A stretch of DNA of 64,000 bases from positions 1,240,001-1,304,000 of the forward strand of contig NZ_CP108041.1 of the NCBI RefSeq assembly GCF_036173065.1, given 5' to 3'. Shown in pieces: positions 27,312 to 35,630 of this stretch. Within the stretch, counting starts at the first letter, position 1; each line of letters starts with the position of its first letter. The position numbers and the translations under genes were made by a program. Source of the DNA: Rhodococcus sp. NBC_00297 (GTDB lineage: Bacteria > Actinomycetota > Actinomycetes > Mycobacteriales > Mycobacteriaceae). The notes beneath the pieces are model-generated. The model was not told the origin of the DNA and made no database searches. It worked only from the letters and a program-made list of their open reading frames with translations.

Positions 27312-28733
27312 TCACAGAATGGGAGCCGGTGTGTACCGAGCCGCCTCCGGGTTCGCGTCGACCAGTGTCTGCACCGCGGCGACGACCGCAGCGACCTGAG
27401 CGTGCGCGGCGCCGATGAACGCCGACCGATCCGCCAGCGCCGTGTCGAGTGCCGCGCGGTCGAGCGGCAACCGCTCGTCGGCCGCGAGTCGGTCGAGGAG
27501 GTCCGGTTCCCTCCCCTGCTCCCGCATCGCGAGAGCGACGGCCACGGCATGCTCTTTGATGGCTTCGTGGGCGGTCTCCCGACCGACGCCTGCGCGGACG
27601 GCGGCCATGAGCACCTTGGTCGTCGCCAGGAAGGGCAGATAGCGATCGAGCTCGCGGGCGATCACTGCGGGATAGGCACCGAACTCTGCGAGCACGGTCA
27701 GGAAGGTCTCCATCATCCCGTCGATGGCGAAGAATGCGTCCGGCAGCGCGACACGACGCACGACGGAACAGAAGACGTCGCCCTCGTTCCACTGTGCGCC
27801 GGCCAGCTCCGCAGCCATGGACCCGTAGCCGCGCAGGATCACCTGCAGGCCGTTGACGCGTTCGCAGGACCGGGTGTTCATCTTGTGCGGCATGGCCGAC
27901 GAGCCCACCTGACCCGGCTGGAAACCCTCGGTGACCAGTTCGTGTCCGGCCATCAGGCGCACCGTGTGGGCGAAGGAGGACTGCGCCGCACCCACCTGCA
28001 CCAGCGCCGACACCACGTCGTGGTCGAGGGAACGAGGGTAGACCTGGCCGACACTCGTGAAGACGTGGGCGAAACCGAGATGCTGCGCCACCGCGCGTTC
28101 GAGGGTCTCGAGCTTGTCGGCATCGCCGCCGAGCAGATCGAGCATGTCCTGGGCCGTCCCCATCGGACCCTTGATGCCGCGCAGCGGGTACCGGTCGATC
28201 AGCTCCCGGAGCCGGGTCGACGCCACCATCAACTCGTCGGCAGCCGACGCGAACCGCTTGCCCAGCGTCGTGGCCTGCGCCGCGACGTTGTGGCTGCGGC
28301 CGGCCATGACCACCTCGGTGTACTCGGCCGCGCGCTCGGCCAGACGCGCCGCGACAGCCACGCCGTGCCCGTACACGTGTTCCATCGACCGCAGGATCTG
28401 CAGCTGCTCGACGTTCTCCGTCAGATCGCGGCTGGTCAGACCCTTGTGCACGTGCTCGTGGCCGGCAAGGGCGTTGAACTCCTCGATCCGCGCCTTCACG
28501 TCGTGACGAGTGACCCGCTCTCGATCCGCGATCGACTCGAGATCGACCCGGTCGGCCACTCGCTCGTAGTCCGCGATGGCCTCCGCCGGGACGTCGACAC
28601 CGAGATCGGCCTGCGCTCGCAGCACGGCGATCCACAGCTGACGCTCGAGCACGATCTTGTGCTCGGATGACCACAGACGGGCCATGTCGGGACTGGCGTA
28701 ACGGTGGGCGAGGACATTCGGGATACGGCTCAC
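27312..28733 (-). CDS. purB: Adenylosuccinate lyase
   Basis: 473 residues. It cleaves SAICAR and adenylosuccinate, acting twice in purine synthesis. The fumarase-superfamily signature GSSAMPHKMNTRSCER is intact, with HNVAAQATTLGKR and GKPMGTAQ-type segments (here IKGPMGTAQDML). The start is GTG 28733. It lies 53 bp downstream of the TetR gene on the same strand. Its purine partners purD and purC flank it at a distance. Confidence 0.97.
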   Translation of the reverse strand: MSRIPNVLAHRYASPDMARLWSSEHKIVLERQLWIAVLRAQADLGVDVPAEAIADYERVADRVDLESIADRERVTRHDVKARIEEFNALAGHEHVHKGLTSRDLTENVEQLQILRSMEHVYGHGVAVAARLAERAAEYTEVVMAGRSHNVAAQATTLGKRFASAADELMVASTRLRELIDRYPLRGIKGPMGTAQDMLDLLGGDADKLETLERAVAQHLGFAHVFTSVGQVYPRSLDHDVVSALVQVGAAQSSFAHTVRLMAGHELVTEGFQPGQVGSSAMPHKMNTRSCERVNGLQVILRGYGSMAAELAGAQWNEGDVFCSVVRRVALPDAFFAIDGMMETFLTVLAEFGAYPAVIARELDRYLPFLATTKVLMAAVRAGVGRETAHEAIKEHAVAVALAMREQGREPDLLDRLAADERLPLDRAALDTALADRSAFIGAAHAQVAAVVAAVQTLVDANPEAARYTPAPIL

Positions 28734-28757
28734 GAGCGGCCAGTTTACGGTCCCCTC

Positions 28758-28811
28758 ACTGCGCGACCGTCCCCCGGACTGCGCCTCTACTGCGCGACCG
28801 TCCTCCGGACT
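28758..28811. repeat. 23-bp near-perfect direct repeat at the 3' end of the TetR gene
   Basis: ACTGCGCGACCGTCC-CCGGACT type copies at 28758-28780 and 28789-28811 differ at one base. The second copy encodes the last residues of the TetR protein and the first lies just beyond its stop, so this is a local tandem duplication of the gene's tail. Confidence 0.8.
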
Positions 28812-29431
28812 TCCCGCGACAACGGCGCGTGACGGTCCACCGCATCCAGCAGGACGTCCCGCACGCGTGACCGCAGGTCCGCCCCATTCTCACCCAACGC
28901 GCCCATCACGACACCGTCGACGAGGGCCAGGAGCGGGCGGACGTGGTCACGGTCGGTGGGCCGACCCGCGGCGGACAGCACGTCGGACAGCATGTCCTCC
29001 AGCTCACCACGCAGCCGGCAGTGCAGTTCCTGCAGCTGCGGATGCCGCGCCGCAGCCAGCACCCGCTCGTAGCGCGCCACCATCAGGTCCCGCCGGACCT
29101 CGTCGCCGTCGTCCGGACCCACGAGCAGGTCCACCACCAGGTCCACCGTGTCCGCGGTGTCCAACGCAGCCGGCGCGAATGCGGTCATCCGGTCGCGGAT
29201 CATCGCGATCTCGCGGACCCCGTTCAGTTCCGCGGCGTGCGTGACGAGGTCGTCCAGGGAGTCGAAGTAGTAGGTCGTGGACGCCAGCGGAAGCCTTGCC
29301 CTCGCCGCGACGCTCCGGTGCCGCACGGCGTCGTACCCTCCGGCCAGCAGAAGATCCGCTGCGGCCGAGATGAGGGCCTCGCGCCGACGCCGACCCTTGG
29401 GCGTCGAGCGGGGAGCGGAGCCGGTCGACAT
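28787..29431 (-). CDS. TetR family transcriptional regulator
   Basis: A 214-residue regulator: GRRRREALISAAADLLLAGG and YDAVRHRSVAARARLPLASTTYYFDSLDDLV form the HTH. The C-terminal domain is a typical unassigned TetR ligand domain. ATG 29431 (MSTGSAPRS) begins just before the HTH. It sits between the aminotransferase and purB; from memory a TetR gene lies here in mycobacteria as well. The target is unknown. Confidence 0.88.
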   Translation of the reverse strand: MSTGSAPRSTPKGRRRREALISAAADLLLAGGYDAVRHRSVAARARLPLASTTYYFDSLDDLVTHAAELNGVREIAMIRDRMTAFAPAALDTADTVDLVVDLLVGPDDGDEVRRDLMVARYERVLAAARHPQLQELHCRLRGELEDMLSDVLSAAGRPTDRDHVRPLLALVDGVVMGALGENGADLRSRVRDVLLDAVDRHAPLSREVRRTVAQ

Positions 29432-29459
29432 GCGTACACATGCTGCCACCGGCGCTTCT

Positions 29460-29509
29460 CCCCCGTGCGCCTTTTGCGTATCCCTGGATGCGCAAAGGGC
29501 GCACGGGGG
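29460..29509. repeat. Long hairpin repeat, copy 1 (conserved loop)
   Basis: CCCCCGTGCGCCTTTTGCG and CGCAAAGGGCGCACGGGGG pair over 19 bp with one mismatch around the 12-nt loop TATCCCTGGATG. It lies 9 bp past the aminotransferase stop codon. A second copy with closely similar arms and loop is at 51507-51554, also right after a minus-strand stop codon. It may act as a terminator and is a candidate REP-like element. Confidence 0.8.
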
Positions 29510-29518
29510 CGCAGCCCA

Positions 29519-30673
29519 CTACCGCAGGCGCGGGGTGAGCCGACGCAGCGCCTCGGTGATGTCCTCGGTCGCACCGGCGAAGGAGAAGCGCACCGTGTGG
29601 TGACCGTGCACCGTGTCGAAGTCCGCACCCGGGACGACGGCCACGCCGGTCTCGTTCAGGGTGTCGGCGCACCATCGGAACGAATCGTCCGTCAGGTGCC
29701 CGATGTCGGCGTACGCGTAGAAGGCGCCGTCCGCGGGAGCGAGCCGGGTGATGCCGGCATCACGGAGACCGCCGAGCAGTTCCTCGCGGTTGCGGGCGTA
29801 CCGCCGCACGTGACCGTCCAACTCGGCGAGGGACTCGTCCGTGAAGGCGGCGCCCGCGGCGAGCTGCGAGACGGTCGGCGGACACACCGTCATGTTCGAG
29901 GCCAGCCGCTGGACCGCTCGGGTGAGCGAACGCGGGAGCACCATCCAGCCGAGACGCCAGCCGGTCATGGAGAAGTACTTCGAGACCGACCCGATCGAGA
30001 CGGCGCCGTCCGAGAACTCCCGAGCGCTCCGGCACTCGACGTCGCCGTAGGAGATGCCGTGGTAGATCTCGTCGGAGATCAGCAGCGTGCCGTGCTCGTC
30101 GCACCATCGCGCGAGCGCGGCCAACTCGTCGGGATCGATGATCGTGCCGGTCGGATTGGCCGGACTGGCGATGATCAGTCCCTTCGGAGGTTCGGGGAGC
30201 GCATCGAGCATCGCGACCGTCGGCTGGAAGCGCACGTCCTCGCCGCAGTCCAGCTCGACCACGCGACACCCCAACGCGGACAACGTGTTGCGATACGCGG
30301 GATAACCGGGTCGCGCCATCACCACGGTGTCGCCGGCGTCGAACGCCGCGAGGAACAGCAACGTGAACGCACCCGACGACCCGGTGGTCACCACGACGTC
30401 CTCGGCCTCGATGACGACCTGCGATCGCCTCGACAGGTAGGCGGCGATCGTCGCCCTCAGCCGCGCGGTACCCAACGTCTCGGAGTAGCCGATCACGTCG
30501 TCGTCGAGCGCCGTGCGCATGGCAGCGAGGACCGGCCCGGGCGCACGCGTGGACGGCTGTCCGGCCGCGAGGGACACGACGTCGCCGTGAGTCTCCTGGC
30601 GGCGCGCCGCAGCGGCGAACACGTCCATGACGCGGAACGGCTCGATACGCGAGCGCGCGGATTCCTCGACCAT
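29519..30673 (-). CDS. PLP-dependent class I/II aminotransferase
   Basis: A fold-type I aminotransferase of 384 residues. Signs: VSLAAGQPSTRAP, SPANPTGTIIDPDEL (substrate and PLP binding), LISDEIYHGISYG and the Schiff-base Lys in GSVSKYFSMTGWRLGW. The amino-acid specificity is not clear. ATG 30673 is 2 bp after the purD stop, so it belongs to the purD transcript. An aminotransferase next to purD is also seen in other mycolata. Confidence 0.92.
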   Translation of the reverse strand: MVEESARSRIEPFRVMDVFAAAARRQETHGDVVSLAAGQPSTRAPGPVLAAMRTALDDDVIGYSETLGTARLRATIAAYLSRRSQVVIEAEDVVVTTGSSGAFTLLFLAAFDAGDTVVMARPGYPAYRNTLSALGCRVVELDCGEDVRFQPTVAMLDALPEPPKGLIIASPANPTGTIIDPDELAALARWCDEHGTLLISDEIYHGISYGDVECRSAREFSDGAVSIGSVSKYFSMTGWRLGWMVLPRSLTRAVQRLASNMTVCPPTVSQLAAGAAFTDESLAELDGHVRRYARNREELLGGLRDAGITRLAPADGAFYAYADIGHLTDDSFRWCADTLNETGVAVVPGADFDTVHGHHTVRFSFAGATEDITEALRRLTPRLR

Positions 30674-30675
30674 CG

Positions 30676-31935
30676 TCAGGAGGGGATCGAGATCCGGCCC
30701 TCGACGGCCGAGAGTCCGATGTCGGTGCGGAAGTGGCCGCCGGTCAACGACACTCGCGCCATGATGTCGTACGCCTCGGTGCGGGCGGCGGCGAGATCCG
30801 CCCCGGTGCCGACGACGCTGAGCACGCGGCCCCCGGCCGACACGAGGCCACCGTTCCTGCCGTGCGCCGTCCCCGCGTGCAGCACGCCGGGGTTCTCGGC
30901 GCCGGTGATGGCGTCTCCGGTGCGCGGTCGGCCGGGATAGTTCTCGGCGGCGAGCACGACGGTGACCGCCGAACCCTGCTTCCACTGCAGCGGCGGCAGG
31001 TCCGCCAATGTTCCGGTGGATGCCGCGTACAGCGCCGCACCGAGCGGTGAGTCGAGCAGTGCGAGCACGGCCTGGGTCTCGGGATCACCGAAGCGACAGT
31101 TGAATTCGATGACCGCGGGGCCCTCACCGTCCACCGCGAGGCCCGCGTAGAGCAGGCCGGTGAACGGGCCACCCCGTGCCACCATCTCCGCTGCCACGGG
31201 CGCGACCACCTCGTCGACGATGCGCTGGACCATCGAGTCGGGCAACCACGGCAACGGTGTGTAGGCGCCCATCCCGCCGGTGTTGGGCCCGGTGTCGCCG
31301 TCTCCGACGCGCTTGTGGTCCTGAGCGGGCAGGAGCGGCACCACGGTCTCGCCGTCGACGAGACAGAACAGCGACACCTCCGGGCCGGACAGGAACGATT
31401 CGAGCAATACGGGATGGCCGAGTTCGAGGAGCTCGGCGGCGTGAGCGCGCGCGGTGAGGCGGTCCTGCGTGACGACGACTCCCTTGCCCGCGGCCAGTCC
31501 GTCGTCCTTCACCACCCACGTCGGCCCGAAGCGGTTGAGGGCGGCATCGAGCAGTGCAGGCGTGTCCACCACCTCGCTGGTCGCGGTGCGGACCCCGGCC
31601 GACGCCATGACGTCCTTCGCGAACGCCTTGGAACCCTCGATCCGGGCGGCGGCGGCGGACGGACCGAAGCAGGCGATCCCGGCCTCGCGCACCGCGTCGG
31701 CGACGCCGAGCACCAGCGGTACCTCGGGGCCGATGACGACCAGATCGGCGCCGCGCTCGCGAGCGAGCGCTACGACGGCCTCCCCGGAGGCCACGTCGAC
31801 GGGGTACGTCTGGGCGACGGTCTCGATGCCGGCGTTGCCGGGGGCGCACATCACCGCGCTCACCTCGGGGTCCGCCGCCAGGGCGATCAGCAGGGCATGT
31901 TCACGGGCTCCGGAACCGATGACGAGTACTCGCAC
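30676..31935 (-). CDS. purD: Phosphoribosylamine-glycine ligase
   Basis: GAR synthetase, second step of purine synthesis. 419 residues with [13 protein letters not shown] at the N-terminus, [18 protein letters not shown], the ATP-grasp [13 protein letters not shown], and [21 protein letters not shown]. The start GTG 31935 is fixed by the family N-terminus. It is divergent from the lipoprotein serine hydrolase. Confidence 0.97.
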   Translation of the reverse strand: MRVLVIGSGAREHALLIALAADPEVSAVMCAPGNAGIETVAQTYPVDVASGEAVVALARERGADLVVIGPEVPLVLGVADAVREAGIACFGPSAAAARIEGSKAFAKDVMASAGVRTATSEVVDTPALLDAALNRFGPTWVVKDDGLAAGKGVVVTQDRLTARAHAAELLELGHPVLLESFLSGPEVSLFCLVDGETVVPLLPAQDHKRVGDGDTGPNTGGMGAYTPLPWLPDSMVQRIVDEVVAPVAAEMVARGGPFTGLLYAGLAVDGEGPAVIEFNCRFGDPETQAVLALLDSPLGAALYAASTGTLADLPPLQWKQGSAVTVVLAAENYPGRPRTGDAITGAENPGVLHAGTAHGRNGGLVSAGGRVLSVVGTGADLAAARTEAYDIMARVSLTGGHFRTDIGLSAVEGRISIPS

Positions 31936-31988
31936 GAGAGCAGCGTACTGGCCACGACCTCTGGACCAGCGCACCCGTTCGCGCTATG

Positions 31989-32004
31989 GTAATTCCGGAA
32001 TTAC
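31989..32004. promoter_or_regulatory. 16-bp perfect palindromic operator upstream of the serine hydrolase-ArsR operon
   Basis: GTAATTCCGGAATTAC, an AT-rich perfect palindrome, lies 35 bp before the hydrolase start and next to a likely -10 (TATGGT). The ArsR-type regulator encoded second in the operon is the natural candidate to bind it. Confidence 0.65.
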
Positions 32005-32038
32005 GGAATAGCCGAACGATGCGATTCGAGGAGAACCG

Positions 32039-33136
32039 ATGATGCGCACACTCACCGCCGTGACCGCGACGTCGATTCTGCTGGCCGGGTGCTCGTCCGC
32101 ACCGCCGAGCACGGCCGAGCCGACGTCCACCACGACGTGCGCACCGGCCCCCGTTGCGGACATGACCACACCCGACGGCTGGATCGGCTTCGCCGCCGAG
32201 CACCCCGAATCGGTGTCCTTCGCGGTGGACGACGGGCTCGGACACACCGCCGAGCACGACGCGGACACGCCGCACCCCCTCGCCTCCGCCGTGAAGGTCG
32301 TACACCTCGGTGCCTACGCCCGCGCCGTGGCCGACGGCACACTGGACCCGGACGAACGCATCCCTGTCGCCGACTGGCAGCGGTGGTACGCACCCGGCAC
32401 GGACGGCGGTGCCCACATCGCGGCTCTGAATCGCCTCGGCATCGCGAACGACGGAACATCGCCGACGGATCCGGCCGCGACGGTGCGGCTCGACGACATG
32501 GTCACCGCGATGGTGCGTGAGAGCGACAACGGAGTGCCCGACTACCTCCGGTACCGCCTGGGCGACGACGCGTTGCGGGACGCCGCCGCAGCGGGCGGGT
32601 GGAGCGACTTCACACCACCCACCCTCGTCGGCGTCACGCTCGGCGCCCTCGACGCGACCGTCGACACGGACGATCTGTGGTCGCTCGCACAGCGGTTCGC
32701 CTTCGACGCCGACTTCCGCGCGACGTACGGAACGACTGCGCGACCGCACGACGAGACGGAACTCCTCACGTATTTCGATCGGTTCGGCCCGACCGGGACG
32801 GCCGCCGAGCTCGCGCGATTCCACACCGCCGTCGCCGACGGTTCCTACGGCTCGGGGGTCGACACCGTCAGGCGCCACCTCGAATGGCAGGACCCGCCTG
32901 CGGACGCCGGGTTCGTGGACATGGGGTTCAAGGGCGGGAATCTGCCCGGAGTTCTCACGCACGGCTTCGAGTTCCGCCGCGCGGACGGCGCCCCCGCCGT
33001 GGTGGTGTGGCTGAACCATGGTCTGACCGCAGCCGAGTACGAGTCCGCGACGACGAACCTGACCCAGCATCAGACGCTGCTCCTCGAGGCCGCGGCGGAT
33101 CCGGCGACAGTGGGGCGGCTAGCCTGCATCTCGTGA
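32039..33136 (+). CDS. Serine hydrolase lipoprotein (beta-lactamase/PBP fold)
   Basis: 365 residues with a lipoprotein signal (TSILLAGC, Cys near 18). The beta-lactamase-fold motifs are modified but present: SAVK (SxxK) in HPLASAVKVVHL, ESDNG (SDN) in MVRESDNGVPDYL and KGG in MGFKGGNLPG. That suits a class-A-like serine hydrolase on the outer face of the membrane; whether it opens beta-lactams or acts on another ester is unknown. ATG 32039 and 32042 are both possible starts, after a GAGGAGAA ribosome-binding site. It overlaps the ArsR gene as GTGA. Confidence 0.85.
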   Translation: MMRTLTAVTATSILLAGCSSAPPSTAEPTSTTTCAPAPVADMTTPDGWIGFAAEHPESVSFAVDDGLGHTAEHDADTPHPLASAVKVVHLGAYARAVADGTLDPDERIPVADWQRWYAPGTDGGAHIAALNRLGIANDGTSPTDPAATVRLDDMVTAMVRESDNGVPDYLRYRLGDDALRDAAAAGGWSDFTPPTLVGVTLGALDATVDTDDLWSLAQRFAFDADFRATYGTTARPHDETELLTYFDRFGPTGTAAELARFHTAVADGSYGSGVDTVRRHLEWQDPPADAGFVDMGFKGGNLPGVLTHGFEFRRADGAPAVVVWLNHGLTAAEYESATTNLTQHQTLLLEAAADPATVGRLACIS

Positions 33137-33588
33137 GCGAGCTGGAGGCACGCGTCGCAGCCCTGGAGGCTCGGGTCGCGGCGCTCGAGGGGGACCCCCG
33201 ACAGACGGCGGCGTCCACCGGGGGCCTCGTGTCCTACTCGGGTGACGTCCATCTGGCCGGCGACGTCACCTGGTCCATCGAGTACGTGCCCGACGCCGTG
33301 CTCGATCTTCCTCCCGACCGGGCGGTCGAGGTGCTGGCGGCGCTCGGCCACCCTGTGAGGCTCGCCGTGGTCCGCGCACTGTTGCGCGGTCCCGCGGTCG
33401 CCGCCGATCTGCAGGCGGCGGTGGGACTGTCGTCCGTCGGTCAGCTCTATCACCATCTGAAAACCCTCACGTCGGCGCGGATCGTCGAGCAGCACGGCCG
33501 GGGCGACTACCGGCTCGCCGCACGCACCGTCGTGCCCGCGCTGGTGCTGATGCTCGCCTCGGCCGACATCGCCGGAGAACTTCGCTGA
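33133..33588 (+). CDS. ArsR-family winged-helix regulator with N-terminal coiled coil
   Basis: 151 residues. An N-terminal heptad segment (SELEARVAALEARVAALEG) precedes a winged helix: VLAALGHPVRLAVVRALLRG, then LQAAVGLSSVGQLYHHLKTL and RIVEQHGRGDYRLA. No metal-binding Cys motif is seen, so it is not a classic metal sensor. GTG 33133 overlaps the hydrolase TGA, so the two proteins are made together. It probably binds the palindrome at 31989-32004. Confidence 0.85.
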   Translation: MSELEARVAALEARVAALEGDPRQTAASTGGLVSYSGDVHLAGDVTWSIEYVPDAVLDLPPDRAVEVLAALGHPVRLAVVRALLRGPAVAADLQAAVGLSSVGQLYHHLKTLTSARIVEQHGRGDYRLAARTVVPALVLMLASADIAGELR

Positions 33589-33593
33589 TGTGA

Positions 33594-33640
33594 GATCCGG
33601 TGCAGTGAACCGTGGCCAGCACGGTTCACTGCACCGGATC
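33594..33640. terminator. 21-bp-stem bidirectional terminator
   Basis: GATCCGGTGCAGTGAACCGTG and its exact reverse complement flank a 5-nt loop (GCCAG). It sits between the convergent ArsR and GT39 genes, 6 bp and 5 bp from their stops, so it can end both transcripts. Confidence 0.9.
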
Positions 33641-33644
33641 CGGG

Positions 33645-35630
33645 TCAGGCGGTGAGGTCGTACAGTGTCACGCCGTCCACGGTCTGGGCGGTGAAGGTCG
33701 CGGTGACCCACTCGCTGATCTCCGCCGAGGTACCGGACGCACCGCCTCCCATACCGCCGCCCGCGATGAACCAGTGGATCTCACCGTCAGCGACGTACTG
33801 CTGGAACTCGGCCAGCGTCGGGGAGGGATCGCTGCCGTTGAAACCACCGATCGGCATCACCGGGTCCTCGGTCGCCAACTGGTAGCCCGACGCGGCATTG
33901 GACCCGATCGCCGCGGCGACCCAGGTGTACGAGTCCGAGTTCTCCTCGAGCAGGGCGACCATCTCGGCGCTCGGAGTACTGCCATCGAGCAACCCGCCCA
34001 TGCCGCCGCCACCGTCCGCGCCACCCGGCATCTGCGCGGCGCCACCCGGGAGCTGACCGGGCGCACCCGTCGGCGCCTGTCCCCCGGCGGGCATCCGGCC
34101 GGCACCGCCGTCGCGCATGCCGCGCCCGCCGTCCATGCCGCCACGCCCGAAGCCGCCACCGGTGTTCGGCCCGGCCGTGACGATGGAGCCCTGATGCGGT
34201 GTCGCGATGGTGTTCGCGGCGTAGGCGGTCGGTCCTGCGAGACCCGCGATCACCGCCGCCAGAACCGTGACCGCGGCGAGCCTGCCGCGAGTCAGCCGCG
34301 GAACGAGCAGCCCCACGACCGCGAGCACACCGACCAGCACGACGACGACCTTCAGCCACGGAACGAAGGATGCGCTGCGGGACAACAGGATCCAGGACGT
34401 CACCACGGTCGCGACCACCGTCGCGGCGAGAACGATGCGTGCGACGAGGCGCTCGCGGGCCCGCCAGAGCGCCACGCTGCCCATGCCCACCAGCGCCGCG
34501 ACCGCCGGCGCCAGCGCCACGGTGTAGTACGAGTGGAAGATGCCGGCCATGAAGCTGAACGTCAGCCCGGTGACCAGGAGCCACAGTCCCCAGACGATCA
34601 GCGCAGCGCGCCGCTGGTCGGTACGAGGAGCCCTGCCGCGCAGCACGATCGCCGCGATTCCCAGAATCAGCGCAGCGGGAACGAGCCAGGCGATCTGACC
34701 GCCCTGCGAGGCGTCGAACATCCGCAGGATGCCCGTCTCCCCCCACATTCCGCCGCCACCACCGCCGCCGCCGGGCGTGACCGAACCGGTCTCCTCACCG
34801 TTGAGCCGACCGAGACCGTTGTATCCCAGCGTCAGTTCGAGGATCGAGTTGTTCTGCGACCCACCGATCCACGGCCGCGACGACGCCGGCCAGAGTTCCA
34901 CGACGGCGATCCACCATCCGGCCGACACGATCATCGCGCCCAGCGCGGCACACAACTGCAGGATGCGCCGTCGCAGCGACACAGGCCCGGCCAGGAGGTA
35001 CGTCAGCGCCAGAGGGGGAACCACCAGCATGACCTGCAGCTGCTTGGTCAGGAAGCCGAGTCCGACCATCGTGCCGACGACCACGAGCCACCGGGTGCGA
35101 CCGGTCTCGACAGCCCGCATCATCGCCCACACCGCCGCGATCATGAGCAGCACCAGCAGCGCATCGGGGTTGTTGAAACGGAACATCAGTGCCGCCACGG
35201 GAGTCAGCGCGAGAACCAGTCCTGCGAGCAGTCCGGCGGCCGGTCCCCACTGTCGCCGTACGGTGCGCCACAGCAGCGTCACGGAGGCGGCACCCAGCAG
35301 GACCTGAGGCACGAGGATCGCCCACGAGTTCAGCCCGAACACCCGGACGGACAGTTCCATGAGCCACAGCGACATCGGCGGCTTGTCGACGGTGATGGAG
35401 TTCGCGGCATCGGAGGAGCCGAAGAAGAACGCCTCCCAGGACTGCGAACCCGCCTGCACCGCAGCGGAGTAGAAGGAGTTGGCCCATCCGTTGCTGCTCA
35501 GGTTCACGAGGTAGGCGACAGCAGTTCCCAGGATCAGGGCCGCAGCGGCCCATGGTTCCCAACGAGTACGGACCGGGCGCGGAGCCCCGTCGTGCACGTG
35601 ATCTTCCGGGGCGGTGAGGAGGGTGGTCAC
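33645..35630 (-). CDS. GT39 (ArnT/PMT-like) membrane glycosyltransferase
   Basis: A 661-residue polytopic membrane enzyme of the GT39/ArnT type, which uses a polyprenyl-phosphate sugar to glycosylate targets outside the membrane. The first loop has VDKPPMSLWLMELSVRVFG (family D-K-P-P), and there are about 12 membrane segments. A Gly/Met-rich low-complexity stretch (GGGFGRGGMDGGRGMRDGG, about residue 495) and a C-terminal soluble domain (ALLEENSDSYTWVAAAIGSN, HWFIAGGGMGGG) follow. GTG 35630 overlaps the GT2-GtrA stop as GTGA, so they form one operon. Confidence 0.9.
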   Translation of the reverse strand: MTTLLTAPEDHVHDGAPRPVRTRWEPWAAAALILGTAVAYLVNLSSNGWANSFYSAAVQAGSQSWEAFFFGSSDAANSITVDKPPMSLWLMELSVRVFGLNSWAILVPQVLLGAASVTLLWRTVRRQWGPAAGLLAGLVLALTPVAALMFRFNNPDALLVLLMIAAVWAMMRAVETGRTRWLVVVGTMVGLGFLTKQLQVMLVVPPLALTYLLAGPVSLRRRILQLCAALGAMIVSAGWWIAVVELWPASSRPWIGGSQNNSILELTLGYNGLGRLNGEETGSVTPGGGGGGGGMWGETGILRMFDASQGGQIAWLVPAALILGIAAIVLRGRAPRTDQRRAALIVWGLWLLVTGLTFSFMAGIFHSYYTVALAPAVAALVGMGSVALWRARERLVARIVLAATVVATVVTSWILLSRSASFVPWLKVVVVLVGVLAVVGLLVPRLTRGRLAAVTVLAAVIAGLAGPTAYAANTIATPHQGSIVTAGPNTGGGFGRGGMDGGRGMRDGGAGRMPAGGQAPTGAPGQLPGGAAQMPGGADGGGGMGGLLDGSTPSAEMVALLEENSDSYTWVAAAIGSNAASGYQLATEDPVMPIGGFNGSDPSPTLAEFQQYVADGEIHWFIAGGGMGGGASGTSAEISEWVTATFTAQTVDGVTLYDLTA

